Assembly (NCBI RefSeq): GCF_019469265.1 | Contig: NZ_CP048268.1 | Coordinates: 2,001,001 to 2,065,000 of the forward strand | Reading direction: 5' to 3' | Source of the DNA: Lactobacillus panisapium | GTDB taxonomy: Bacteria; Bacillota; Bacilli; Lactobacillales; Lactobacillaceae | DNA length: 64,000 bases | Part shown: one piece after another, positions 1 to 7,775 of the stretch | Numbering within the stretch: the stretch's first letter is position 1 | How the letters are laid out: the number at the start of each line of letters is the position of its first letter | Notes under the pieces: model-generated | Database searches by the model: none | The model's input: the letters and a program-made list of their open reading frames with translations, nothing else | Told to the model about the DNA's origin: nothing | Position numbers and translations under genes: made by a program

Positions 1-10
1 GTGACAAGGA

Positions 11-50
11 TGTGTTATATTAACCTTGATATCGATATCAATATATTAAC
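11..50 (+). promoter_or_regulatory. Promoter and 16-bp palindrome of the first helveticin-like gene
   Basis: An extended -10 (TGTTATATT, hexamer 16-21) is followed at once by the perfect palindrome TTGATATCGATATCAA (26-41) and then TATATTAACTTGTTT. The same arrangement occurs at 2819-2880 before the second helveticin-family gene. The palindrome sits near the expected transcription start, so it could be an operator or a 5' RNA hairpin; the -35 region is too close to the window edge to judge. Confidence 0.6.
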
Positions 51-85
51 TTGTTTTTAATTGACTTCTGAAAGGGAGAAATATC

Positions 86-811
86 ATGAGTAATGCATTA
101 ATTATTCCGAAATATAGCATAAGCAAATCCTTATATAGTAAATCTTTTACTAAAGGGCTTAATGCTACCAACTTTAATGAATACGATTCACAAATTATTT
201 TAAGTGAACTAATAAATTTAAATTATGCAGGAGATTTCAAATTATCTGAAACCAATATAACTGAGTCTCGAATAACAATTGCACCTGATTACGGAACTTT
301 TTTATTATTAATCATAGATAGTAGAGGTAACGCTTACTTTATTTTATATGATCTAAATGAATTTAATGATTTGTTGGATCAAAGTAGCAATAACTTTCTT
401 AGTCTTAAAGAAATAGACTATTTAAGTGAATTTAAGATAACTGACTTTAAAAATATTGTTGGCTCTTTTCAAGGATTTGGTATTGATAATGATCTAAATA
501 TATATATTTCTAGCGAATATCCACCTACAGTAAAAAGTTATTTTTCTCATGATAGAAAGATAATAAAAATATCCTGGAATCGAAATGAACCAAGTGACTG
601 GAGAATTCTAGACTTATCTAGCGATAATGCTTTGGATCATGAACATTGCACTACTGAATTTAAAAATATTCAGGTCATACATGAAAATGATCTTTTTCTA
701 ACAGTTGCCTATTATAAACTTAAAATTGATGAAAAATTGAATAGATTTGTTGAACAAATTTGTAACGGGGTGTTTGAAATTAAATGGTATACAAATGCAG
801 ACATTTTTTAA
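86..811 (+). CDS. Short helveticin J-family protein (C-terminal half only)
   Basis: A 241-residue protein related to helveticin J-type class III bacteriocins. From about residue 35 it aligns with the C-terminal two thirds of the 320-residue protein encoded at 2913-3875: shared features are APDYG/SPDYS, YLYDL-like, the SFQGFGIDND / SIQGYDLDNY stretch, IYISS, and a final LTVAYY...EIKW. The conserved N-terminal block of the family (QKGNVGSKY and the GQWFIG-like segment) is absent. The start is ATG at 86, with the strong ribosome site GAAAGGGAG just before it, so the shortness is not an annotation error. No signal peptide is seen, as in helveticin J. Its promoter is shared with the full-length relative. 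It may be a truncated bacteriocin, a companion subunit or an immunity-like derivative; the family is confident, the role is not. Confidence 0.75.
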   Translation: MSNALIIPKYSISKSLYSKSFTKGLNATNFNEYDSQIILSELINLNYAGDFKLSETNITESRITIAPDYGTFLLLIIDSRGNAYFILYDLNEFNDLLDQSSNNFLSLKEIDYLSEFKITDFKNIVGSFQGFGIDNDLNIYISSEYPPTVKSYFSHDRKIIKISWNRNEPSDWRILDLSSDNALDHEHCTTEFKNIQVIHENDLFLTVAYYKLKIDEKLNRFVEQICNGVFEIKWYTNADIF

Positions 812-873
812 CTTACTTATTTAATTAAATATAATGACTAAAAAGTAATTCATAAAATATTTTTTATTTCCTT

Positions 874-914
874 AGGACTAATTTTCAAAATTCAATTGGC
901 ATTAGTCCTTTTTT
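874..914 (+). terminator. Rho-independent terminator after the short helveticin-like gene
   Basis: AGGACTAAT pairs with ATTAGTCCT across an 18-nt loop and is followed by a run of T. It lies about 60 bases after the stop codon. Confidence 0.8.
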
Positions 915-1132
915 ATACATTAATCTTAAAATTTAAGCTAATTTATATTTTCTTATTCCGTTATCTACTTAATTATCCGGCTAACTACTATTTATTCTTA
1001 TAATACAAGTTATGTTAATAAAAATCCCTGATTTTAACTTGGCGTTTGCAGATTTTATTGCTCAAAAGATCCATACAAAATATGTTTTAATTCTATTTAT
1101 CATTTTTAATAATCTTATTTCTTGCATTGGTG

Positions 1133-1170
1133 TATAATGTTCCCAAGTAAACGATTATATTGAGGTGATT
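1133..1170 (+). promoter_or_regulatory. Promoter and ribosome site of the SLAP-repeat gene
   Basis: A TATAAT hexamer at 1133-1138 lies about 35 bases before the ATG, with GAGGTG as the ribosome site. No convincing -35 is visible. The rest of 915-1130 is AT-rich with no gene. Confidence 0.5.
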
Positions 1171-1172
1171 TT

Positions 1173-2654
1173 ATGAATCTAAATAAAAAAATAGTGTTCG
1201 GTTCAGTCGCAAGTATTTTAGCGCTGGGCTCAGTAGTACCGATAATTCAAAGTTCAAATCTATCAACTGTATCTGCTAAATCAGCAACTATTACTTTAAA
1301 TCATAATTCCTACATTTACAGCTCTAATGGCAAGCGTACTTATTTTAATGGTAAAAAGACCTTAAAAACAGGTACGGTTGTAAATTCAAACGGAAAGATT
1401 TCAACTATTAATGGTAAGAATTATTATTCCATTACTAACAATGCTTATATTAAAGCTAGCAATGTAGGGATGATTGATGATCAAGTCCAAAAAGGCAATT
1501 TGCAGTTAAATTATAATTCATTTGTCTACGACAAAAACGGCAAGCGTTTATCTACATACCGTGGGAGTAAATCTAATACCCATATCAAAAAAGGCACTCC
1601 TTTAAAATATGCCACTTCTATTGAGCCTGTTGATCGAAATAGTAAACATTTTTATCTTTTAAATGACGATGGTTACAATCAATCTTGGCTACCATATGAA
1701 AAAATCGGTAATAAATATTACTACAATATTGGTGCTGGAGGCTATATCAATGCTTCGAATGTAGATAAAATTGACAATAAGCCCCTATACACTACTGAAA
1801 CTTCTGTTACAATTGAAAACTCAAATATTAAGCAGCCATTTACGATTGGTACTGGCAAAGACAAAACAGAAATACAGAATGGTAAGACTTACAACGTTGA
1901 CAGGATTACAGGTGTAACCGCTGATCCATCTAGTCTTACAGAATATCGTATCAGCGGTACTACCGATGCCTTTATTAGTTCTAACCTTGTCAAAACTAGG
2001 CCTCGTCAAAGATTAGAAATATATACGTATGCCACATATGTAAGTTTTAATAAAGCTACAGGTACATATGACGCACACGGAAAGGCCCTACATATTGAAG
2101 GTACCCATTCTACTTTTAATAAAAATGATAAATATCCGGTTGAGGATTTAACATACATTTGGATTCCTGAAGAAAATAAGGCTGAACTATTTTACTTACT
2201 ACAATATTCTTGGACTAAAAATGGTATCAAAAATAGTATACCGGGTAACTTTGTGAATGAGAGTTATCAAGGACTTATCTACGTTAAAGCATCTGATGTA
2301 AATTACTGTTCTGGACCTTATCTGAAACCAGATAATTCTCCTGAGCAGGCAAAAGCAGATGCTAACGTGGCCAAGGAAGCTGATAAAAAAGAGCTTCAAA
2401 ACTTAATTAGTCAAGAAAATACGATAGTTGCCTATAAGAAGGATAATGTTATCAGATTTTGTGACGTATATTATAGCTATGCCTTAAAATTTGCTAAGAG
2501 CATAAATGACTCAAATACTGCAAGTATAGCAGAAGTTAAAAAAGCCACTTCATTATTATCTACAGCTCAAAAAGCAGTAATTAATAGTACTCCTGAACAA
2601 GACCAAATAGATAATATTTTGATAAATACTAATCCCTATCTTTATATAAAATAG
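1173..2654 (+). CDS. Secreted SLAP-repeat cell-surface protein
   Basis: A 493-residue protein with a signal peptide: a KK start, a hydrophobic stretch at about 8-30, and a probable cut after VSAKSA. The mature part is a series of repeats of S-layer associated protein (SLAP) type, rich in Asn, Tyr and Lys. Hallmarks are N-SYIY...NGKR, YYSI...YIKASNVG (about 38-98), SFVYDKNGKR...YINASNVDKID (about 112-195), a more diverged copy (about 200-285), and a fourth copy ending IYVKASDV (about 288-385). The last 90 residues are a helical region resembling the FIVAR type. SLAP repeats are known to hold proteins on the cell wall under the S-layer in the acidophilus group. The gene lies between two helveticin-family genes, has its own promoter and terminator, and resembles the relic at 4392-4757. 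Its specific role is unknown. Confidence 0.85.
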   Translation: MNLNKKIVFGSVASILALGSVVPIIQSSNLSTVSAKSATITLNHNSYIYSSNGKRTYFNGKKTLKTGTVVNSNGKISTINGKNYYSITNNAYIKASNVGMIDDQVQKGNLQLNYNSFVYDKNGKRLSTYRGSKSNTHIKKGTPLKYATSIEPVDRNSKHFYLLNDDGYNQSWLPYEKIGNKYYYNIGAGGYINASNVDKIDNKPLYTTETSVTIENSNIKQPFTIGTGKDKTEIQNGKTYNVDRITGVTADPSSLTEYRISGTTDAFISSNLVKTRPRQRLEIYTYATYVSFNKATGTYDAHGKALHIEGTHSTFNKNDKYPVEDLTYIWIPEENKAELFYLLQYSWTKNGIKNSIPGNFVNESYQGLIYVKASDVNYCSGPYLKPDNSPEQAKADANVAKEADKKELQNLISQENTIVAYKKDNVIRFCDVYYSYALKFAKSINDSNTASIAEVKKATSLLSTAQKAVINSTPEQDQIDNILINTNPYLYIK

Positions 2655-2684
2655 AATAGCAATAATCAAAGCTAATACAGTTTA

Positions 2685-2722
2685 AAGCTTCATTTCGATA
2701 CTTAATCGGAATGAAGCTTTTT
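2685..2722 (+). terminator. Terminator of the SLAP-repeat gene
   Basis: AAGCTTCATT pairs with AATGAAGCTT, the inner part TTCGAT/ATCGGAA can extend the stem, and a T run follows. A degenerate copy of the whole element occurs at 4190-4235. Confidence 0.85.
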
Positions 2723-2818
2723 AGTTTAGTCTTGTATATAACATTTACTACTCAATGGCATTTTGATAAGTCTTTCAAATTTTGATGTATACATTTTTTA
2801 TTTTCATCGAACATCAGT

Positions 2819-2880
2819 TTGCTTTTTGCGAACATATGTGCTATATTAATCATGATCTCGAGATCATATTAACTTGTTTC
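2819..2880 (+). promoter_or_regulatory. Promoter and 16-bp palindrome of the helveticin J-like gene
   Basis: TTGCTT (2819-2824), a 17-base spacer and the extended -10 TGCTATATT (hexamer 2842-2847) form a good promoter. The perfect palindrome ATGATCTCGAGATCAT (2852-2867) follows, then ATATTAACTTGTTT. The palindrome differs in sequence from the one at 26-41 but keeps perfect symmetry. Confidence 0.7.
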
Positions 2881-2912
2881 TATCAATTATTTTTCGAAAG
2901 GACTATATAATT

Positions 2913-3875
2913 ATGAGTAAAAAATCTTACGCATCAACTACATTGATGTACACATTAGATGAATATAACAATGGACTATATCAAAATGTCGTTCAGAAAG
3001 GAAATGTTGGATCAAAATACTGTTATGCACTTCAACTACATGGCGGTAAAAATGGCTCAAATTACGTTTTTAGAACGCCTATACAAGCAGACATGAATTT
3101 TAATAAAAATTGTGTTCTAATATTATCTGGAACAGCATGTGGACACACACAAACCTTTGAATATTCTGGTCAGTCTGGTGCTTGGTTCATTGGTACTAAA
3201 GGAAAGTTTTCAGATGCTGATTCAAAAAAATATAAATGGGCTTCTCAAATAGCTCGTGTCCAAATTCCTGGCGGATCATTTTCTTCCAACACGCAGTTAC
3301 CCAGATTTTCTTGCTTAAATCGAGCCGGTGATGGTACTAAAATTGATGGATCTACTTTTGCTGGTACTGATTTATATCGTTCAGAAGCAGCAGTTTCTCC
3401 AGACTATAGTAAGTTTTTATTAGCAACTATTGATACTAATGGAAATGGTTACTTCTATTTATATGATTTAGACGAAATTAACCAAGCGCTAAACGATGCA
3501 GGAACTACTGATGTTGATATTGGAACTATTCCATGTCTAGAATCATTTGCCATCCCTAGCATAACCAATGAATATAATTCCATTGGATCAATTCAGGGTT
3601 ACGATTTAGATAATTACAATAATATTTATATTTCAAGTCAGTATTCTGGGAAGTCTAACCGTAATATTTATAAAATTCCATGGGGAGCAAGTGATCAATC
3701 ACAATGGGATCAAATCTCTCTAACCAGTGAATCGGCTTTAGATACATCAGGTTATTACACTGAATTAGAGAGCGTCCAAGTCCTCAGTGAAAACGATCTT
3801 TATTTGACTGTGGCTTACCACCGAAATTCCGATAACGCCACAACAAGAAATCGTATTTTTGAAGTACAATGGTAA
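2913..3875 (+). CDS. Helveticin J-family class III bacteriocin
   Basis: A 320-residue protein close in length and plan to helveticin J (about 333 residues), a large heat-labile bacteriocin that kills related lactobacilli. Recognisable family blocks in order: VVQKGNVGSKY (about 21-31), GGHTQT-like GHTQTFEYSGQSGAWFIG (about 84-101), WASQIARV, RFSCLNRAGDG, EAAVSPDYSKFLLATID, SIQGYDLDNYNNIYISSQ, and LESVQVLSENDLYLTVAYH near the end. The ATG at 2913 is chosen over an upstream in-frame ATG because GAAAGGA lies 10 bases before it. There is no signal peptide, as in helveticin J. It has its own promoter and terminator; no dedicated immunity gene is obvious next to it. Confidence 0.9.
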   Translation: MSKKSYASTTLMYTLDEYNNGLYQNVVQKGNVGSKYCYALQLHGGKNGSNYVFRTPIQADMNFNKNCVLILSGTACGHTQTFEYSGQSGAWFIGTKGKFSDADSKKYKWASQIARVQIPGGSFSSNTQLPRFSCLNRAGDGTKIDGSTFAGTDLYRSEAAVSPDYSKFLLATIDTNGNGYFYLYDLDEINQALNDAGTTDVDIGTIPCLESFAIPSITNEYNSIGSIQGYDLDNYNNIYISSQYSGKSNRNIYKIPWGASDQSQWDQISLTSESALDTSGYYTELESVQVLSENDLYLTVAYHRNSDNATTRNRIFEVQW

Positions 3876-3963
3876 GTATAATTTGTTCTTTAAGATATCG
3901 GAATAACAATAATTACTATAATTAGCTCTTTAGCATTTGAATATATTTAGCTCTATATGATAG

Positions 3964-3997
3964 AAAGAAAGATTGAAAACTTCAATCTTTCTTTTTT
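3964..3997 (+). terminator. Terminator of the helveticin J-like gene
   Basis: AAAGAAAGATTGAA pairs with TTCAATCTTTCTTT around a 3-4 nt loop and is followed by T residues. Confidence 0.9.
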
Positions 3998-4391
3998 ATT
4001 ACCAAAATGTTCTAATGATATAAAGTAATCAAATACTACTTTGTATTAAAGCATTTTACTAGTTTCATTTTATATGTGACATCTAACTTGGATTACTTTG
4101 AACTTGAATTAATAAATTTCGCAAGTTCTAAACTCTTATTTAGTTGAATCAAATCACAAGTAACTTCTTTAATTTTAATATTCAAAATTAAGACTTGATT
4201 TCGATATTCAATCGGAACGACTTTAGGATTTTCTCTCAATTTACTTCATTATAAATTAATAATTAAAATCGTTTATATTGTCTCCCCCTACATTACATCT
4301 TTATGTTAAGGAAAATGCGGTTTAAAACCTTTCAGTCAAAAAATGTTTAGCATTTCTCATAGACTCTTTAGACTTTATTTTTGTTTATCGC
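3998..4391. other. Gene-free stretch with a degenerate terminator copy
   Basis: No open reading frame of note. At 4190-4235 the sequence around TTTCGATATTCAATCGGAA closely follows the SLAP-gene terminator at 2685-2722 but with broken outer pairs. It lies on the 3' side of the minus-strand SLAP relic, so it is probably that gene's decayed terminator. Confidence 0.5.
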
Positions 4392-4757
4392 CTAATTTGT
4401 TTTATCCTGGTGGGCTTGCTTTTCTGCATCTTGGGCAGTATTGCTCGGCTTTAACTTAATCCCGTAAACGAACTTTACTTCGCTACTTTTAACATAAGCA
4501 TCGCCAACATCAATTTTTTCGCTAACATCCGGCTGAGTAGCATAGAATGGATGACCTTTAAGGTGATAGATAGAATAATTCTGCCTTATTTTCAGCAGGT
4601 ACCCAAAGATATAGCAGCTTATCTACTTTAATGAATCCACCCTGTTTTCTGATTCTTTGACCGTGATGGTCTTGCATAGTGCCGTCTGCATTATAAACAT
4701 CTACGTCTTTAGTAAACTTGATGTACGAAAAAGTCTCAAAGCCTTTTAACTCTTGAG
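4392..4757 (-). pseudogene. Relic of a SLAP-repeat surface protein gene (C-terminal part)
   Basis: Read on the minus strand, about 4757-4572 encodes a segment with SYIKFTKDVDVYNADG and KLLYLWVPAENKAELFYL. After a single frame change near 4568 it continues with HPFYATQPD, DAYVKSSEVKFVYG and KPSNTAQDAEKQA to a stop at 4392. These blocks line up with YVSFNKATGTYDAHG, YIWIPEENKAELFYL, IYVKASDV and KPDNSPEQAKADA of the intact SLAP protein at 1173-2654. The 5' part of the gene is missing. It is a frameshifted, truncated paralogue on the opposite strand. Confidence 0.8.
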
Positions 4758-4845
4758 ACTTACTGCAAATTTAACAAACAGTAATGTCGTGAAATACATG
4801 TCCCTCAAATATTTTGTGGTTAACTTACAACCCATTTCTTATAAA

Positions 4846-5187
4846 TTAATTTTCCAAAAGGCTAACGTCGCGTACGCTAATTTTAAAAATTGGCTTTACA
4901 TCGTAATTTACAACACAGTGCTTATGATTAATTATTCCATCATATTCAAGTATATTACCAGTACTTTGATTCTCACTAGTTATCTTAAAATGCCTGTCTT
5001 TACTTTTTTTCAATACATCATATGTTTTCTGATCATATGAATAATACCCAAGACTGCGTTCATTTTTAAAAGCGTTATAGGCTATTGTTTCCAAAGAAAA
5101 ATGATATAAGTTGATACCCATATTTAGGATAAAATAAAATACAATAGCAGCTACAATAAATTTTTCAATCCGCTTAAAGAAATCCAC
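4846..5187 (-). CDS. Small membrane-anchored protein of unknown function
   Basis: A 113-residue protein with a GTG start at 5187 preceded by GAGGAAATAATC. One hydrophobic segment (about residues 11-30) follows a short basic N-terminus, and the remaining 80 residues are polar, so the likely form is an N-terminal anchor with an exported tail. I do not recognise the family. It sits directly upstream of the SLAP relic on the same strand and next to decayed toxin-antitoxin genes. It may itself be a remnant of a longer gene, but the good ribosome site argues that it is expressed. Confidence 0.45.
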   Translation of the reverse strand: MDFFKRIEKFIVAAIVFYFILNMGINLYHFSLETIAYNAFKNERSLGYYSYDQKTYDVLKKSKDRHFKITSENQSTGNILEYDGIINHKHCVVNYDVKPIFKISVRDVSLLEN

Positions 5188-5619
5188 GATTATTTCCTCA
5201 TAATGCCATAATAATTTTGATTATAACTATATTCTACATCAGTTAAATCTTTATCCAAATCTTCCTGTACTTGCTTTCTGTGCTTAAACTATAATATTTT
5301 TAACAATAGTAAAACCCTCTAAATTTCTTTTTATTTTCAATCTAGGGGGCTTACATTATAAATTTATAGTCCATTAAGAAACTGTAAATGCTTCTTGTAA
5401 AGACAATGTGTAGATTTTCGCTTTATGGAGGAAAAGTAGCAAACGATAATATTAAAACTAGATATTTTGAAAAATTGAAGGATCTAACAAACTAAAATAC
5501 ACGGCTCCAATTAAATATCGAAGTCGTGCGTTAGTTCTTGCTTAATAATAAAGTGTCTATTTTTTAGTTGCAATTCAATTTCAGGGTTTTAGTTTAGGAT
5601 AAGCAATATTTTGACAAAA
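5188..5619. other. Gene-poor stretch with a possible coding relic
   Basis: No confident gene. On the plus strand 5406-5495 is a 29-codon frame containing FSLYGGKVANDNIKTRYF and then EKLKDLTN before a stop. The composition looks protein-like but there is no ribosome site and I cannot name a family. The rest is AT-rich. Confidence 0.3.
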
Positions 5620-5989
5620 TTAACGCTTATCTAAAATTTGATATGCTCTAGATAGTAAGTTATCCAAATCTTTGTCACTAACATGGCCAACAATTCTACC
5701 ATGTCGACCGAAAAAATCATAATTAGGCATGAAAAAAGTAATTATACTACCAGATACTCCACTATTAATGTCAGCAAAATGATAGTATAGCTCACCCTTA
5801 TCTTTATTAAGGCCATGTGAGAGAGGCATACAGATAACTAATTCCGTTTTTTGATTATATTGCATTATTTGATATAACTATTACTGGTCTCTGAATATTG
5901 CCTGATTGGAAACTATGCCCACCTTCTTCTCATCCTGCATGAGGTTCAGCATCTATCCAAATAATATCTCCTTGTTTGGGCGCTACCAC
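5620..5989 (-). pseudogene. mazF/pemK-type toxin gene, broken by a stop and a frameshift
   Basis: The reading frame opens with GTG at 5989, overlapping the antitoxin stop by 7 bases and preceded by AAGGAG. It gives VAPKQGDIIWIDAEPHAG, a typical MazF/PemK start (PKxGDIxW). The next codon is TGA where the family normally has Arg (GREEGGH), consistent with a CGA to TGA change. After EEGGHSFQSGNIQRPVIVISN the frame shifts by one base, and the rest (QYNQKTELVICMPLSHG ... LLSRAYQILDKR) continues to a stop at 5620. With two lesions the RNase toxin should be inactive, while the cognate antitoxin frame is intact. Confidence 0.85.
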
Positions 5990-6240
5990 GATATGTTCTC
6001 CTTACCAACCTGCATTGTATCAGGATTGCCTACTTTTTCAATTTCTTTTTTAAAGTCAATATCATCATATTCCCCATTAAACCACGGATTAGAGCCAATA
6101 GCCTTATAGATTAAAGTGCCATTATTTTCTTGGGTCAATTCAAATCGTTGACCCAGTTTAACATCTGCCTTACTCGGAATCGTGAGAACAGCAGAATTAC
6201 CAACTTTTTTAACAACAAAGCTACCTAATTTCTTTTCCAT
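5983..6240 (-). CDS. MazE/PemI-type antitoxin
   Basis: An 85-residue protein with the AbrB/MazE-type swapped-hairpin start: GSFVVKKVGNSAVLTIP then a KLGQRFEL-like segment. The second half (NPWFNGEYDD, then an acidic stretch) fits a toxin-binding tail. The ATG at 6240 is preferred to the one at 6249 because of the spacing to GAGATGAT. In intact systems this protein neutralises MazF and represses its own operon. The adjacent toxin frame is broken, so the gene is now an orphan antitoxin. Its reading frame remains undamaged, which may mean recent toxin loss or retention for protection against related toxins. Confidence 0.8.
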   Translation of the reverse strand: MEKKLGSFVVKKVGNSAVLTIPSKADVKLGQRFELTQENNGTLIYKAIGSNPWFNGEYDDIDFKKEIEKVGNPDTMQVGKENISW

Positions 6241-6506
6241 TAATATCATCTCATTAGTTCATTTTATTATAGGTATACACGATTTCTAAAAAGATTGCAA
6301 TTATATCTTTACAAAGTCTAAGCAATATATTATTAGCAATTATTTAACATAATTTAATAGATGTTATAGTAATTTTACACAAGATTATTTAAACATCTCT
6401 CTAATTTAATTATGATATTATATGCTTTGTTAGGTATTATATTTTTTATCTTAAATTATCTCTAATTATATATTGATACTTTTCGTGATCTAAAAGTTAT
6501 CATGGT

Positions 6507-6770
6507 CTAATCGTTTTCTTCATAATGTGTTTTACAAGCTACAATAATTAAATGACCTTTTTTTGTAGTATAAACTAAACGATCTTGATTGTTAATTCTC
6601 CTTGACCAACCATTCTGATACTTCAAACGCTCCGGCTTGCCCAACCCATTTGCTAAACCATCCCGCTGGATTGATTTAATTAACTTATTTATTCGCTTTA
6701 AGGGCTTTCGATCTTGACTTTGCCATGAAAGATATTCATCCCATGCCTTATCTAAAAATTCAACTGACAT
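6507..6770 (-). CDS. yoeB: YoeB-family toxin (ribosome-dependent mRNA endonuclease)
   Basis: An 87-residue protein matching YoeB/Txe toxins along its whole length: AWDEYLSWQSQDRK near the start, KRINKLIKSIQRDG, GKPERLK, GWSRRI, DRLVY and a final ACKTHY. The residues that correspond to the E. coli catalytic set are present (Glu47, Arg64, His82, Tyr83). YoeB binds the 70S ribosome and cuts mRNA in the A site. It lies 2 bases downstream of its antitoxin gene on the minus strand, the usual antitoxin-first order. It is the one complete toxin-antitoxin pair in the window. Confidence 0.92.
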   Translation of the reverse strand: MSVEFLDKAWDEYLSWQSQDRKPLKRINKLIKSIQRDGLANGLGKPERLKYQNGWSRRINNQDRLVYTTKKGHLIIVACKTHYEEND

Positions 6771-6772
6771 AA

Positions 6773-7048
6773 TTAATTTTCATTATCTAACAGCTGATGG
6801 GAATGCACATCACGATAACTTTCAACCTCTTTAAAACGCTTATTAAGTTCAGTTTGATTTGTTTCACTATAAAATGGATCTTTGACATCAAAGGGTAATC
6901 CACCTTCAGATATACTCTTTTTGATAAAAATATTAACTGCTGTGGAAAGGTTCAGACCTAAACTATCAAACAATTCAGCTGCTCGCTTTTTATCAGATGA
7001 ACTTACCTTAATTGAAATAGAAACTTTCTTTTTTACAGTATCTGACAT
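6773..7048 (-). CDS. RelB/DinJ-family antitoxin
   Basis: A 91-residue ribbon-helix-helix protein: VKKKVSISIKVSSSDKKRAAELFDSLGLNLSTAVNIFIKKS contains the beta strand and two helices typical of RelB/DinJ, followed by GGLPFDV and an acidic, flexible C-terminal tail that would wrap the toxin. It is expected to repress the shared promoter and neutralise YoeB. The ATG at 7048 follows GAGGTGATTAGTG. A DinJ-like antitoxin with a YoeB toxin is a mixed but common pairing. Confidence 0.9.
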   Translation of the reverse strand: MSDTVKKKVSISIKVSSSDKKRAAELFDSLGLNLSTAVNIFIKKSISEGGLPFDVKDPFYSETNQTELNKRFKEVESYRDVHSHQLLDNEN

Positions 7049-7154
7049 CACTAATCACCTCATAGAGTTTGTATCACACAGTGCATACATTGTATAGTCA
7101 TTAGATTACTATCAACAGGGAAGCAATTCAATACTTACTAAAAAGTAATATAAA

Positions 7155-7187
7155 AATCCTCCAAATTGGGCTACAATTCGGAGGATA
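7155..7187 (-). terminator. Terminator of the galactitol-type PTS operon
   Basis: ATCCTCC(G)AATTG pairs with CAATT(T)GGAGGAT. On the minus strand it is followed by T residues, and it sits about 50 bases after the hexuloisomerase stop codon. Confidence 0.8.
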
Positions 7188-7235
7188 ATTTTTAACTATT
7201 AGGTCAAAATCTTAGAAAGTCTTTTAAATAAATTC

Positions 7236-7775
7236 TTATTCGATGTCTGCATGATTTTTACGCATTGAAGTTTCATCTATACCAGTAATTTTCATCAATT
7301 TAAGCGAAATTGCATCAAATAATAATAATGACATCTGTTCAAATAATGAACCCATTGGTTGCAGAGAAGTAGTTTGTGAAACTTTAGATTGCGCAGCAAT
7401 CTTAACTACTGTATCTGCTACCTTAGCCAAGGGAGAATGCACATCAGTAGTAATTATTACTACCTTAACGCCATTACTAACAGCAACTTTAGCTTGTGCT
7501 AACAATTGCATTGAGCATCCCGAAGCTGAATTAATTATTAACAAATCGCCCGGTTGAGTGTGGGGCTCACTAATCTCACCAACCACACTAATAGTGAAAC
7601 CTAATTGCATCAACCGATTAGCAAACGCTCGAATCATTAATCCTGAGCGGCCCGCACCAGAAAGATAAATGCGCTTAGCATTACGGATTAACCGGATCAA
7701 TTCACTAACTTCCTTACTAGCTAAAGGATCCGGAACATGTGCTAACTCATCTAAAATTACTGCTAACTCACTCAA
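7236..7775 (-). CDS. hxlB: 6-phospho-3-hexuloisomerase-like SIS-domain protein
   Basis: A 179-residue single SIS-domain protein that looks like HxlB/PHI, which interconverts 3-hexulose 6-phosphate and fructose 6-phosphate. Visible marks: SGAGRSGLMIRAFANRLMQLG (about 40-60), INSASGCS (about 80-87), IITT, PMGSLFEQ and the typical end NHADIE. It starts with TTG at 7775 within a TTGA overlap with the upstream EIIA stop, preceded by AGGAAA, so translation is coupled. It is the last gene of the PTS operon. No hexulose-6-phosphate synthase is present, so its substrate is probably a product of the PTS sugar and not formaldehyde-derived. Confidence 0.82.
   Translation of the reverse strand: MSELAVILDELAHVPDPLASKEVSELIRLIRNAKRIYLSGAGRSGLMIRAFANRLMQLGFTISVVGEISEPHTQPGDLLIINSASGCSMQLLAQAKVAVSNGVKVVIITTDVHSPLAKVADTVVKIAAQSKVSQTTSLQPMGSLFEQMSLLLFDAISLKLMKITGIDETSMRKNHADIE

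Noticed and set aside
4753..5040. 95-codon plus-strand frame with many hydrophobic residues
   Set aside because: It is antisense to the gene at 4846-5187, has no ribosome site, and its hydrophobicity comes from AT-rich antisense sequence.
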